Below, one piece after another: positions 12,641-23,149 of a stretch of 64,000 nt of DNA. Source of the DNA: Zasmidium citrigriseum (lineage: Eukaryota > Ascomycota > Dothideomycetes > Mycosphaerellales > Mycosphaerellaceae); assembly GCA_002786025.1 (NCBI GenBank), contig NHNW01000057.1, forward strand, positions 124,001 to 188,000. The letters run 5' to 3'. Position 1 is the first letter of the stretch, and every line of letters begins with the position of its first letter. The position numbers were made by a program, and so were the translations under genes. Below the pieces are notes generated by a model. It worked only from the letters and a program-made list of their open reading frames with translations, ran no database searches and was not told where the DNA came from.

Positions 12641-14575
12641 TAATTTATAGCTCTCTTTTATACTAGCGCTACTAATTTAAGACTTTAGTATACTACTTTT
12701 TATTAAGGTTTAGGTGTATTAGAATAGCTTAGGCTTCTTTTAGCCTCTACTAATTATAAAAAGATACTTTTAATTAAGCTTTCTTAAGTTACATATTTAT
12801 TACTTTCCTCTACGTTCTTTTATCTCGCTTATCTTATACCTTATCTTCTATCTCTATATTTAGCTACCTTATCTATACTACCTTCCCTAACTCCTACTCC
12901 GATTCCTAACCTATTAAAAAATAAGTACCCTCCCTAGAGAATTACTACCTTTCGAATTTCCCCTTTCTATCTAAATCTCTTACCTATATAGAAACCTATA
13001 CTATCCCTTCTAAGATCGTTCGCTTCCCTACTACTATATTATAATTATATTGTTTACTAAATAACTATTCTTACCCTATCGCCGACTTCTACTTCCCTTA
13101 TTACCTACCTATTACTACTATATATTCTAAGTTTATAGTTTAACTCTATTTAAGCTACCTCTAGGTACGTCTAACTCGCTCTAGGCTTCTACTTATTACT
13201 ATTTATCGTTACCGAGTTCTCTAATATTCGCTTTAGCCCGAGTCGTCGAATCTCTCTTACCTATTCGCCTAATCCTATAATTATAGTAGTAATTTAGCGT
13301 ACACGATATTACGAAAAGGCTAACGCTTAACCTCTTTAAATTCTACTATCCTTTACGAACGCTATCTAATAAAAAACCTCCTACTAAATCTCGTATTATT
13401 AATCTTATATAGTCGTACTCGATATAGCGATCTCTTAGCTCTTTAGTACGTTTACTCTACTAGCTTTCCCTTCTTTACGTACTATCCTTATTTTTCTTTA
13501 GGATAAATCTATCTAAAAACTACTCCTCTACTTCTCTTTCTATATAGATTTCGACCGATTAGATTTATATCTATTCTATCCTCCTTAATTCCTACGGGAC
13601 TATTTTAAGCTACTAAGTTTATAACTTTATATAATAATATCTTCGTCGTCTTATATCTAACCTAGCTCTACTATAGTACTCTAACGTAATACTTATTAAT
13701 ATAAGATTATAGACTAGTATTCTATTCCCTTATATCGTAAGCTAGTTAATCCTAGTATCGCTATATAATTTATATATCGAAGTAATTACTTACGGTTAAA
13801 ATAGGCCTATTCGATTTATCGCTCCTATAACCTAGCTTTACTTTATATCTCTATAAATGTTTACTTTTTTCTCTTATTAGACTCTACCTATATTAATTAC
13901 TCGTCTCTTAAGTCCGCCTTTAGACTCGTACCTATATCGATACTTTCGCTCTATAGGTACCTTATATCCTCGACTTTAAGCTTAGTATATATTTACTATA
14001 CTTCGAAGGTATTAACCTTATTAAATATACTAAAAGTTACGAGTCTAGAGCTATATACTTTACTCCTATAATTGCTAAACTTTTATTTACTCTATTATAT
14101 AGACTTATAAGCGTAGACTAACGTATCCTAACGACTTTTTATTAGTTACTATAGCTAAATATAGTATCTACGAAATTAATACCTCTACCTACTTAGCCTA
14201 GCTATTGTCCTTAGCTACTATAGGCTAGATAATATTTCGTTAAAGTAGTATATTATATCTTAGAACTACTATCGATAGAAACCTCTATTAATACTAGTAC
14301 TAATCTTAAGTAGTTTACGTATCTCTCCTAGGCTAAGGTGTCCGAGCTTTTAGTACTATATAAGAACCTTATCCGAAAAAATCTATTTTAGCGACTATAT
14401 AAGGTAGTTTAACTCCGCTTAGGTAAACTATCCGTATAGTATAAGAATTAGAGTAGTAAGGGTCGGGTTAACGTACTAAGGTAGAGGAATACTAGTCGGA
14501 ATTCGAGTACGCTAGTAGTCGATATTCTATCGAGTAACGCCTCCTTAAAGTGCCCTATTAATTCGAGCTTAGTTA
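12640..14575 (-). other. RIP-degraded stretch with a helical minus-strand frame
   Basis: Between alpha of copy A and the edge of the RIP tract I recognise no known element. From about 14,400 down to 13,870 the minus strand holds a frame that stays open if RIP stops are read as Gln. It begins with LGHLSLGEIRKLLK and is rich in helical, Gln/Arg/Tyr-heavy segments. This could be a remnant of a further gene. The stretch 12,700-13,860 shows nothing I can name. Confidence 0.3.
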
Positions 14576-15150
14576 AGGTTGTGCTTCAGGTTGGAGCTAA
14601 CGTTACTTCCATTATCGGCGAGTTCGTCTTAATCGTCTTCATCTAAGACAGGATATTAGAGCTGCAGCATTTCCAAGTCGAGTGTAATGTCGAAGGAGAG
14701 ATCGACAGCGGCGTCGAGTTCCTCTTCGAGCTTCTTCTAAGAGCGAGCCTTGTTAAGTTGATCTAGAGCGTCTTGGCGGTTGGTACTGGCGACAATGACA
14801 TATCCCGGGCGTTTGAAACTATGAATAGCCCGAATCTTACCTGCGACTTGTTCGGTCTTTTTCTCGTCTTTTTCTGGTGCGACGACGTCGGCTTCGCCCT
14901 TCTTCTTACCGCCGCTAGGCTTCCAGTTTGGTCGATACTTTGGACTGGCTGGGTTGCAGAAACAGTTCTCTTCGGAGTGTTCGACAGTCTGTTCACAGTG
15001 CTTGATTGCTTATGGTGAAGTCTGTAGGCCGAAGTATAGGCGTTCCAAGGGGATCCCCAACCTGTGCCAGGTGCAGCAGCATATGGCCAAATCTGTTATA
15101 AGCAAGCGTGCTCCTTGTGCTACCGCCTCACGGAAATGCGAGTAGATATC
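14575..15150 (-). pseudogene. Possible retroelement Gag-like remnant (weak)
   Basis: On the minus strand a frame reads HCEQTVEHSEENCF, then a Lys- and Asp-rich stretch, then about 60 more residues with stops. The pattern C-x5-H-x4-C followed by Pro and Trp resembles the zinc knuckle of fungal retroelement Gag proteins, but the first cysteine of the usual CX2C is missing and no protease follows. The segment straddles the start of the unmutated island, where TG and CA return. The only ATG-started ORFs here lie in other frames and look like shadows. Confidence 0.25.
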
Positions 15151-15930
15151 CTAAATTGGTCACTGCTCTTGCAGCGGAGCCCAGTCTACCTCATTCTCCA
15201 CCCCACCCTTACATCCTCCTGTCCTCTTGCAAGAATCCTTCCAACCTTTCCAGCTCGGCGGGGGTGGTGTCTACGCCTCGAACGGCCCCGGTCTTCGCCC
15301 ATCGCTGCGACATTGTCCATTGCACCCCAAGGCCTCGCCTGCGCCAACGTCACATGTCGCTGCGTTCGAATATTCACATGCGCGACCATAAAGCCCTGCT
15401 TCCTCCCTCCTCCTTCTTTCTTCTCCGTTCCACCAACCTCTACCCTAGCGCAAGACATCACTCGGTCAATGCTTTCGTCTCGTTGCCCGCGGTGGTGAGT
15501 CCGGTCAATAGCTGTAATGGTTGCTCCATCCAGCTCGCGACGTCAAACCGCGCCGCAGCCGAGCTACTCTCTGCGTCACCAACAACCGAGCATGTCACGA
15601 CAAAACCAAGCGGCCACCCAGCTTACGTCTGCCACGTCAGAGAACGGAACATCTCTCGCGGCCTATCCCGCCCATCATGACCCAAAACTGACTGTTGGCT
15701 TGTTGGCTTCCCCGAAGGTCTGCAAAGGTGGTAGACGCTGCACCACTCCTGTTCGCTGGCGGTCTGGAAAGCAGGAGTCGCTGAACCGGTTCGCTCCTCT
15801 TGTCCACGCGACGGCGTAATGTGTTCTTCGTCATCTATTCGGAATGTATCACATCCCAGTAGGTGGCGACGCACCAACTGCGACAGTGTTGCCATCCCTG
15901 CTTCAATCCTTGCTTCATTGCGACATCAAT
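15150..15930. other. Island 1 sequence without a recognisable gene
   Basis: Base composition is normal and not RIP-mutated. Overlapping ORFs of 60-190 codons occur on both strands, but their residues are low-complexity (Ser, Arg, Pro, His) and I recognise none. I see no splice-linked frame, RNA gene or repeat here. Confidence 0.5.
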
Positions 15931-16035
15931 GGGCTCGACGGTGGTGGGCTCGACGGTGGTGGGCTCGACGGTGGTGGGCTCGACGGTGGTGGGCTCGACG
16001 GTGGTGGGCTCGACGGTGGTGGGCTCGACGGTGGT
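15931..16035. repeat. Perfect 15-base minisatellite, 7 copies
   Basis: The unit GGGCTCGACGGTGGT is repeated seven times with no change. Since 15 is a multiple of three, every frame is an open pentapeptide repeat: GLDGG and related readings on plus, and PTTVE on minus (frame 15,835-16,098). PTTVE-type repeats resemble those of fungal cell-surface proteins, but no signal peptide or anchor is attached, so coding is not shown. Identity between copies implies recent expansion or ongoing homogenisation. Confidence 0.95.
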
Positions 16036-16344
16036 GAAGCTATCAGTTTGTCCTCTAATTCTTGCATTCGAGCCCCTGACGCTTGGCAGTAACCTCACAC
16101 ACCAACTCCCAATTCAGCGAAGTCGACCAATGTTGAAGAAATATCCAACACTGTCCCATCCCACGGTCGTAAGGAACATGTCGCTGGGACCAGATTCTAG
16201 TCCTAGCCCATGCTCCCGAATTTAACTACATGTGCGTTTGGGTGTCCCCTGGTGGCGGGCTCTCCCGATCTCGCACCACGAACAATCCGCCGACCCACTC
16301 GTACTACCACCACCTTGGTTCCCAGCCCGATACCAAACGTAACA

Positions 16345-17547
16345 ATGCCCTCAAGGGGACCGAAAGAGCATGGTCGGCAATCTGCGCCAAGATTGCGACA
16401 GCCGGCAATGGGCGTAGAGGAGATGCAGACGCTCAGTGCGACGCTGAAGAACACCACTACAAAGCAAAGGATTAGGATACTTAACATGACTGGGTTTGAA
16501 TACGACCAGTGGCGGGTCAAGCTCCGACGTGAGCTCCGGCGAGTGGCGTCTGTCGACGGTCAGCCATTTGATCAGGTAATCGCGGACACCTCTACCTTCG
16601 ACGCCGCCATCATACAGTACGGTCAACGCCCACGCTTCTGGCAGATCGACTTGTCCGGGCGCGGCAGATTGGCGTTCGAGGAGTTGAATACGAAAATCCT
16701 GGACCAGTATGAGGGGCATCTTTTCGGGCCTACAGCAAAGGCCATCCGCCCACGACTCAATAAGTTTTATAGAGACGAGCGCTTCCAGAGTAAGAAATTA
16801 TATTTACATATCTGCCACTACTAACTACTACTTCCAGATGAGCCGAGGACGGTAACAACCATCCCATCCCGAGCTCGCGAAACACTAGTAGGCGATTGGT
16901 TGCGGGACGAAAGACGTATTATGCGCGACGGTGACATGGCTGCTCCACGACTCGAGAAGGACGAAGACAAACGCACTGTTCTCGACTCCTCCATTTCATC
17001 GGCGTCGCGGGGAGGACACGACATAGGGAGCACTACACCTAGCAAGAGGAAGAGAGATACGGCACCCGGGTCATGCCTGGAGTTCTCGGACGAGGAGGAG
17101 ATGTTTATAGACGACACACCTGTCTATGAACTGGAAAACCGATTGGTCAAATTCCATTTTCAACCATTACGACGTGGGACCCTTTCTCTAGTACTCTAAT
17201 TCCAGCCGACCTTCTGTCGTTTCCTACACGAACTTGTAAGAGAAGGGGAGACACTTACCGCCGAGTCTTCCTTCCAACCATTGGACATAACCAAGGCAAC
17301 CCAGGCTATCGAAGACGAGGGTTGGATAGAGATCGCCGGTAATGGATTCTTATGGACTCGGTATCATCAACCTCGCACCTTAAGCCGTCATCTTTGTATT
17401 CGAAGCGACCAGGACTTGGCGCGCATGGCTGTCATCGCCCTACACTATGATACTAACAAGCGAGACGGTATAATGAGAGTATTCTTCTCTCTAGGCGAAC
17501 CCGACTTAGATATATTACAGAACCAGTGGCCCAAGTATATAGAATAA
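16345..17547 (+). pseudogene. Island member of the beta family, one in-frame stop
   Basis: Two exons, 16,345-16,789 and 16,838-17,547, join across a 48-base intron (GTAAG...CTAAC...CCAG). The product would be about 384 residues, interrupted by one TAA at 17,197-17,199. The codon there is probably a former CAA, a RIP-type change. The stop sits between conserved segments, so it is not an intron. Both exons align with beta of copies A and B: FEYDQWRVKLRR, a basic PSKRKR stretch, and ENRLVKFHF correspond to FEYD.KRVKIRR, SPRKRKSK and DNRLVKFYI in copy B, and the intron lies at the same place. The middle is acidic and Ser-rich. I do not recognise a domain. The frame upstream stays open to 16,210, so the start could be earlier. 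The gene ends exactly where the AT-rich tract begins. Confidence 0.65.
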
Positions 17548-18169
17548 TATATATTTTCTTCTATAAGTACTTAGTTTTAGATAGATCTTCTCTACTTAAT
17601 TATCTTTAAATCCTATCCTCTAATATCCTACTTTAACTTTTATATAAGTAGTCTTTAAAGTATAGAAATTATACTATATTTCTATACTACTTATATAAAA
17701 GGTACGTAAGTATTAATAATAAAAATTTTCTAAAAGATTTATCTAATAGTAATTCTATTTTAGAAAGCCCTTTTATACTTACTTTAAAATACTATAAGTA
17801 ATTAGACTATATTTATCTTATCTTCTATAAACCTATATAATATTAATTAGAAACTCTTTATTATAGTATATATAGATAGAAAATACTATAGTAAAATAAA
17901 ACTATAAAAGCTTTACTATATATAATATTAAACTTCTATAAATTACTATATATAGTAGATTTTAACTTCTTATTAGTCTTTCTATAGAAAACTCTAGACT
18001 TACTAGAGTCTTAACCTAGATAATATCTAACTATTTAAGTTTCTTATTAAAGATAGATATTTCTATCTTCTTTCTTAAGTTTATAAAATATTACTTTAGG
18101 AAGTATAGAAAACTTATAAATTAGAAACTTAGAAAGTTTATTATATTTAAAATATAAGTACTATAATAG

Positions 18170-18480
18170 TTTAATACTATAATAGTCTAATAAAAAGATA
18201 GTCTAAAGCTAAGCTAATCTTATACTATAATAGCTTAGGCCTTATATAGTCTAACGCTAATATAACCTAAAGCTAAGATAATTAAAGCTTAAGATACTTT
18301 AGAGCTAAGTTAATTTAGGCTAAAGATATTCTAACGCTAAGAAAATCTAAAACTAATATAGTCCTATACTAATATAATCTAAAGCTATAATAATTTTTAT
18401 TTAAGATTGTCTTATACTAATATTATCTAACGCTAACGTTTTCTAAAATCAAGATATTTTAAAGCTAATATATATATACT
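18170..18480. repeat. Irregular short-period repeat based on TCTAAAGCTAA
   Basis: Variants of TCTAAAGCTAA and TCTAACGCTAA recur every 20-25 bases through this stretch. The period and unit vary, so this is a degenerate minisatellite. No coding role can be seen. Confidence 0.6.
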
Positions 18481-18659
18481 CTATAAAATTCTAACTATAG
18501 ATTCTCTATCCTAAATAAACTTATTAGACTAAAACTTAAAGACTAAAGAATATCCTAACATTATATATTATAGGGCTAGTAGAATTCTAACGCTAATATG
18601 TTTAAAGTTAGAAGAACTCTAATTCTAAAAAGTGTTTAAGTTAAGATATATAAAGTAAG

Positions 18660-19150
18660 AAAAATTCTAACTCTATAAAATTCTAAAGTAAGACTTACTA
18701 GCTTTATAAAAATTTTAACTCTATAAAATCCTAAGGTAAAACTTAGTAGCCTTAAAGAAATTCTGTCTCTATAAAATTCTAAGGCAAAGTTTAGTAGCCT
18801 TAAGAATCTTTTAACTCTATAAAGTTTTAAGGCAAGACCTAGTAGCTTTAAGAAAATTCTAACTCTATAAAATTCTAACTTTATAAGATTCTAACTCTAT
18901 AAAATTCTAACTCTATAAGATTCTAACTCTATAAGATTCTAACTCTACTAAATTCTAACTCTATAAAATTCTAACTCTATAAAAAATGTAACTCTATAAA
19001 ATTCTAAGGCAAAGTTTAATAGTCTTAGAAAAATTCTAACTCTATAAAATTCTAAGGTAGAACTTTACGCGATTCTAAATATCCTAACTCTATAAGATTC
19101 TTAGGTTAGATCTTCTATAGTCTTAATTATTCTAACCCTATAAAATTTTT
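18660..19150. repeat. 16-base AT minisatellite nested in a longer repeat
   Basis: From 18,856 to about 18,983 the unit ATTCTAACTCTATAAA or a one-to-two-base variant is repeated eight times. On both sides the same unit alternates with a second block containing AAGGCAAAGTTTAGTAG and ending in AAGAA, giving a higher-order period near 57-60 bases. The structure is that of a degenerate satellite. Confidence 0.8.
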
Positions 19151-20229
19151 AGACTAGACTTTACGTAGTTTTAAACATTCTAATACTAACAATTATAGAC
19201 ATTAAAAGACGCTAGCTACGTAATACTCTCTTACTAAATCCTATAAGTTCTTAAAAGATCTAAGGCTAGAACTTCTAGATTACTAATAATTTAATCTTTA
19301 CTCCTCCCTAACTTTATTTTATTATATCTATTATATATCTTAGACTTAAAATATTCTATCTATAGAAAATTCTAAGATATATATGTTTTATACTTATTAA
19401 GTTCTTCCTCTTTTAGATTTTACGCTTATAATCTTTATATATAGATAAATAGAAACTTTATAAAATTCTTAGTATAGAAGGTTAAAGATTAATAGTACTC
19501 TAGACTTATATAAAGAAAAGCTTTAAAATCTATTAATATATAAAGTATATTAAGATATAAGATTTAAATACCTAGAAAAGATAAGTAGAATAGTTCTTCT
19601 ATAAATAGATACTACTACCTATAATTTCTACTATCTATATATCTTTACTAAGTTCTATATAGAGTTTATAAAATTTAATAGTTTTTATATACTAAAGCTT
19701 AGCTATATAGACTTCTTTTATTTTATCTTAATAGAAAGTTTTATTTTAAGTACTTTATACTAGTTAATTCTTTAGACTATTAAAACTTTCCCTCTAATAG
19801 TTATAATATACTAAATTTTAAGAAGTTATTATATATTAATACATCTTACTTTACCTCTAAAAAACTTTAAAAAAAATTAAGTATTATCTATTAATATTCT
19901 TACTCTCTAAGTTCCCTCTTATAAGTAAAGTATATATTTAAAATATCTAGTTTATAAATAGCTCTTATCTTAGATAACTTATTAACTACTACTATTTAAT
20001 TTTCTCTAGCTTAGGGTCCTTATAATATATACTACTATATTATAATATCTTAAGTAAATCTTAATTTATATATCTTCTATATAATAATAGTAGTTAATAT
20101 ATTCTATATTCTCTTATAAATCTCTATATTATACTTAATAAAGTATATAAAGTTTTAAAGTACTTAGTCTATTAACTTTATAGTAGATAATTACGAACTT
20201 AGAAGATACTATATAAAATCTATAAATAG

Positions 20230-22385
20230 CTAGTATACCTGCTTCTAATAGCGCTTAAAGTGCTTATTACGCCTAGCCTTCCTACTTCCTAACCCTCTTC
20301 ACGTCGTACTCGTCTTTATCCTCGACTCTTACTCTGCTACTACTACCCCTCTACCTCCTATAGGAGTAGACGCCGGATTTGTAGCAATCGACCCGCTCAG
20401 CTCGAGTGCAGCATTTATCAAGGTTGCGCGAGCGAGAGTACATGTAGTGTATGTTCGATTAGTCTCGAGGTGACGGTCGTAGATGCTGTTGCGGAGTTTT
20501 TGGCACATGCTCTTTTGGTCGTTTACAATCCTTCCAAAGGCGCTGAGAGTTCGATCGGTGGTGAGCTGCTACGCAATCCGGGTCAAGTATCTAGACTGGA
20601 AGAGGACCGAGGAAAAAAACGTTGGCGGTGTTCGAAGAGGGCAGAGGATAACCTTGTCGGGGGAGATTCTTACAGTTACTGCAACAACAACGCAGGGCGG
20701 TGTTCGGAGAGGGCATAGGATACCCTTGTCGGAGATTCTCACGGTCACCGCAACAGCAACGCAGGAGGTGGCAGCTCTTATAGTACGTGTAGTGGAGTGA
20801 TGCTCAACGCCAATCCAAGCTATACGCTCTTATTCGCTTTATCCTAGGCCACCTGCGCTTCCAGTTATCCCTCCTAATTATGTGATCCTCGTGACATCTC
20901 CCGCCCGACATCCATCTCTTGCCCCCTTCTCCTTCGTAGTACCCTCTCCTTCGCCTTTCCAGCCCACATGCAATCCACCCAACTGTCTGCGTGTTGTATT
21001 CGGTCGATGCGAGGAGTAGGAGTCGTGTGGCGTGCGGCGTGCGGTGGTCGTCGGAATAGGAGGCGCTGGTGGACATGGCCCAGGTTGGTTCGACCCTCTC
21101 GACATGAGAGTTGGAGCTGGTGTTGCGCTCGGCTGGGAATGTATTGGCCACGATTTGATGTCGCACCAAGCCAAGCGCGATGTATGCTCAGTGCGTGGGC
21201 GGCAATCGAGATTAATGGCCGTGCCGCTGCCTTGCTGATGAAGCGGAAGTCTAAGGTTATCGTTGTCTGCGAGTGAGGCTTCGACGGCGGTGTGCGGTGT
21301 GTTCGGTAGCATGAAGATGTGTCAATGTCGTGATTCGACATGTTTGCGGCCGGACCGATAACTAGAGACTCGGATGAGGAATTCAGTCTCGCATGGGCAA
21401 CGATCGGTGCCGTCCTTGCTCGTCGGCTACGCAAGAACCGCCGTACCTATGGTGAACCCACCGAATATGTCATGTTTGACGAGACAACAGATTCCTGACG
21501 TCGCAGTTGCGTATAGTGTGAGTGGTGTGAGTGCATTATAGGACGCACATGTGATGACCGGTTTGGGAGCATAAAGTTCGCCCTCCGCTTATACCCGGGC
21601 CGACACAGAATCCACCGCACCCCAGCTGGCTCTGTCTGCCCTCTCCCGAGGAAATGAAGTGCGACGGGATGCTAACACCATTTCGAGTCGACCACGTCGG
21701 CTCTCTATTCCGCCCAGAGCATCTCATTATACCGCCCAATGCCTCGCGACAATTAGTTGATGCCATGGCCGTCGACAAAGGAACGCTTGAGCAGCCCGAC
21801 GCTCTGAAAACGCCACGGATGATAGTATCCGTGACGTCTTCCGGGCGAGAAGCACCCCTCGAGTCTTAGAATCTTGAGCGTGAGAAGCGTGCAAGCAAAC
21901 GTGCACGCCGGGAAGAGGGTGAGCCTGAATGGCATGGCCCTGATATGGACGTTGCTGGCCCTCCATCCTTGCCTTCATCGCACCCAAACCACTAGACTAC
22001 TTCATTTGCTCCGACTCTAATCACCACATCCATATCGACTGGCGGAGACAGCCTGCCGGCGATGATCACTGCATTTGTACGATGCTGGTCTCTGTGACCA
22101 AGATATTGCAATGGAAAATAAGTTTTGCATAAGTCGCAAGCACCACACTGTCAGCGCTGACTTCATCTACAACGCAGTCCGTGGCAGTCATGACGAGACG
22201 CGGGAGCAACGCAATGGGTGCATTGGCAACCGGCCAACCGCTGGACCAACTAATCGACGCCCTCGCCTGCAAGACTGGCGCTATCTCCAAGAGCAGCAGC
22301 AACTTCAGACTCAGTTTCGATCACTGCTGGCGACCCTCATTCTCGAAGAGGATTGCTCCAGCAAAGCCGACTTCCGCCAAATCTG
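20230..22385. other. Island 2, left part, no confident gene
   Basis: Normal composition returns after about 20,230. ORFs of 60-186 codons occur on both strands, the longest on minus at 20,874-21,434, but they overlap each other and show no family features I know. From about 21,870 the plus strand can be read, with frame breaks, as an Arg- and Glu-rich stretch that might be the decayed N-terminal part of the Helitron protein that follows. Nothing else is claimed here. Confidence 0.4.
20624..20768. repeat. Imperfect tandem duplication, about 72 bases, 2 copies
   Basis: The block beginning GGCGGTGTTCGAAGAGGGCA and ending in ACAACGCAG is followed at once by a second copy that starts GGCGGTGTTCGGAGAGGGCA and ends AGCAACGCAG. 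The copies differ by a handful of substitutions and small gaps. It lies in sequence with no convincing gene. Confidence 0.8.
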
Positions 22386-22388
22386 GGC

Positions 22389-23141
22389 GAGGCCCTAGCT
22401 CTTAGGGATCAAGATGAAGTTTATCGCAAGAAGTTCTATGAGCAGCTTGGTAATTTGCATGTGGGACATTCTCCTACCTGCGATAAGAAGTAGCTTGACA
22501 TGGACTTGAAGAATAGACGCTCTAAGCGCCGCAGACTTGCTGACCAGAACAGAGTGTCTGGACAATCGCCACTCTTCTCTCCCGACAATGACATAGACCC
22601 AGGTCCAGTTGCCGAAGCATTAAACCTTCAGCCTCTAATAATCATCCAGGAGAAGCTCATCGCCCGAGTCCATGCGTTTGTCCTGCTCCATCAGCTCCCT
22701 GCCCTGCACTTTGGACATGAGCAACATGTGGGCCACTTCCCATCCCCTCGACCGCCGGATATCGACCTCGTCGTCCTCAAGCCTCCAGCTAGCGAGAAAG
22801 ACGACCCACGACTTCACCGCCAATTCAAGAAAGACTTCAAAGTTCGACGTTCCGTTGTTAAGCGCTGGCTTCAGTGGCTGAAGACCAACAATCCGAACTA
22901 CCATGCCATTGAGATCGACGACGCCAGCCTTCAACAGCTTCCCTCTGATGGCAACATCATGTCTCACTATACAGTCAATGCAAACCGCCATGCGGATGGC
23001 AACCTTGTGGAGACTGAGCAGCAGACGCAAGTTGGCACCACAACCGCCGAAGCCGACGACGAAACCAATGACGACTCTTTTCATGGCTATCTCTGGCACT
23101 TGACAACCGTCTACTCTGCCATCGCTGACTTCCGCGTATAA
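22389..23141 (+). pseudogene. Helitron helicase fragment (DUF6570 region)
   Basis: The reading EALALRDQDEVYRKKFYEQL, CDKK, then a TAG stop at 22,492-22,494, then LDMDLKN, matches the start of the fungal Helitron Rep-helicase, where the stop position is normally Trp (CxxRWxDM-like). The frame continues open from 22,500 through FSPDNDIDPG, LIARVHAFV, PPDIDLVVLKP and QFKKDFKVRR to 23,141, the order seen in the DUF6570 part of Helitron proteins. TGG to TAG is a RIP-type change. The Rep and helicase domains that should follow are missing; the frame ends at a TAA and a tandem array of unrelated units follows. It is a truncated, inactive fragment. Confidence 0.75.
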
Positions 23142-23144
23142 AAG
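23137..23144 (+). promoter_or_regulatory. TATA-like box before membrane unit 1
   Basis: TATAAAAG stands about 125 bases upstream of the ATG of the first membrane unit (23,262). The same surroundings recur at about 23,404 before unit 2, where the box is degenerate (CATAAAAG). The repeated ACGCTCTCTCC after both sites shows that promoter and gene were duplicated together. Confidence 0.45.
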
Positions 23145-23149
23145 ACGCT

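Larger units (their letters stand above)
1..14575. other. RIP-exhausted tract 1 (CpA/TpG nearly absent)
   Basis: Scanning the sequence I find only a few dozen CA or TG dinucleotides, where random sequence of this size would hold well over a thousand. TA, and words such as CTAG, are in large excess while CG remains common. This is the expected product of repeat-induced point mutation acting on CpA (and on TpG through the other strand). Because TG is gone there are almost no ATG codons, and CAG, CAA and TGG codons read as stops, so no open frame of any length survives. The tract ends near 14,575, where TG and CA reappear abruptly. It contains the Gypsy element and copy A of the multigene element listed separately. 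Confidence 0.95.
17548..20230. other. AT-rich, CpA/TpG-depleted tract
   Basis: About 2.7 kb of very AT-rich sequence begins directly after the island gene stop and ends near 20,230. CA and TG are nearly absent, as in the other tracts, but here CG is also scarce and A+T far exceeds that of 1-14,575. No frame can be read. It contains irregular tandem repeats (see separate entries). Likely origin is older or heavier RIP, or a different starting sequence. Confidence 0.85.

Noticed and set aside
14400..14990. A Ty1/Copia element (LGHLS block and knuckle-like HCEQ...C)
   Set aside because: No protease, integrase or YVDD reverse transcriptase motif could be found on the minus strand below it; kept only as a weak Gag-like remnant.
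18660..19150. A CRISPR-like array
   Set aside because: The repeats are degenerate AT minisatellites without unique spacers, in a fungal genome.
17548..20230. A centromere
   Set aside because: AT-rich with satellites but only 2.7 kb and flanked by RIPped elements; nothing specific supports centromere function.
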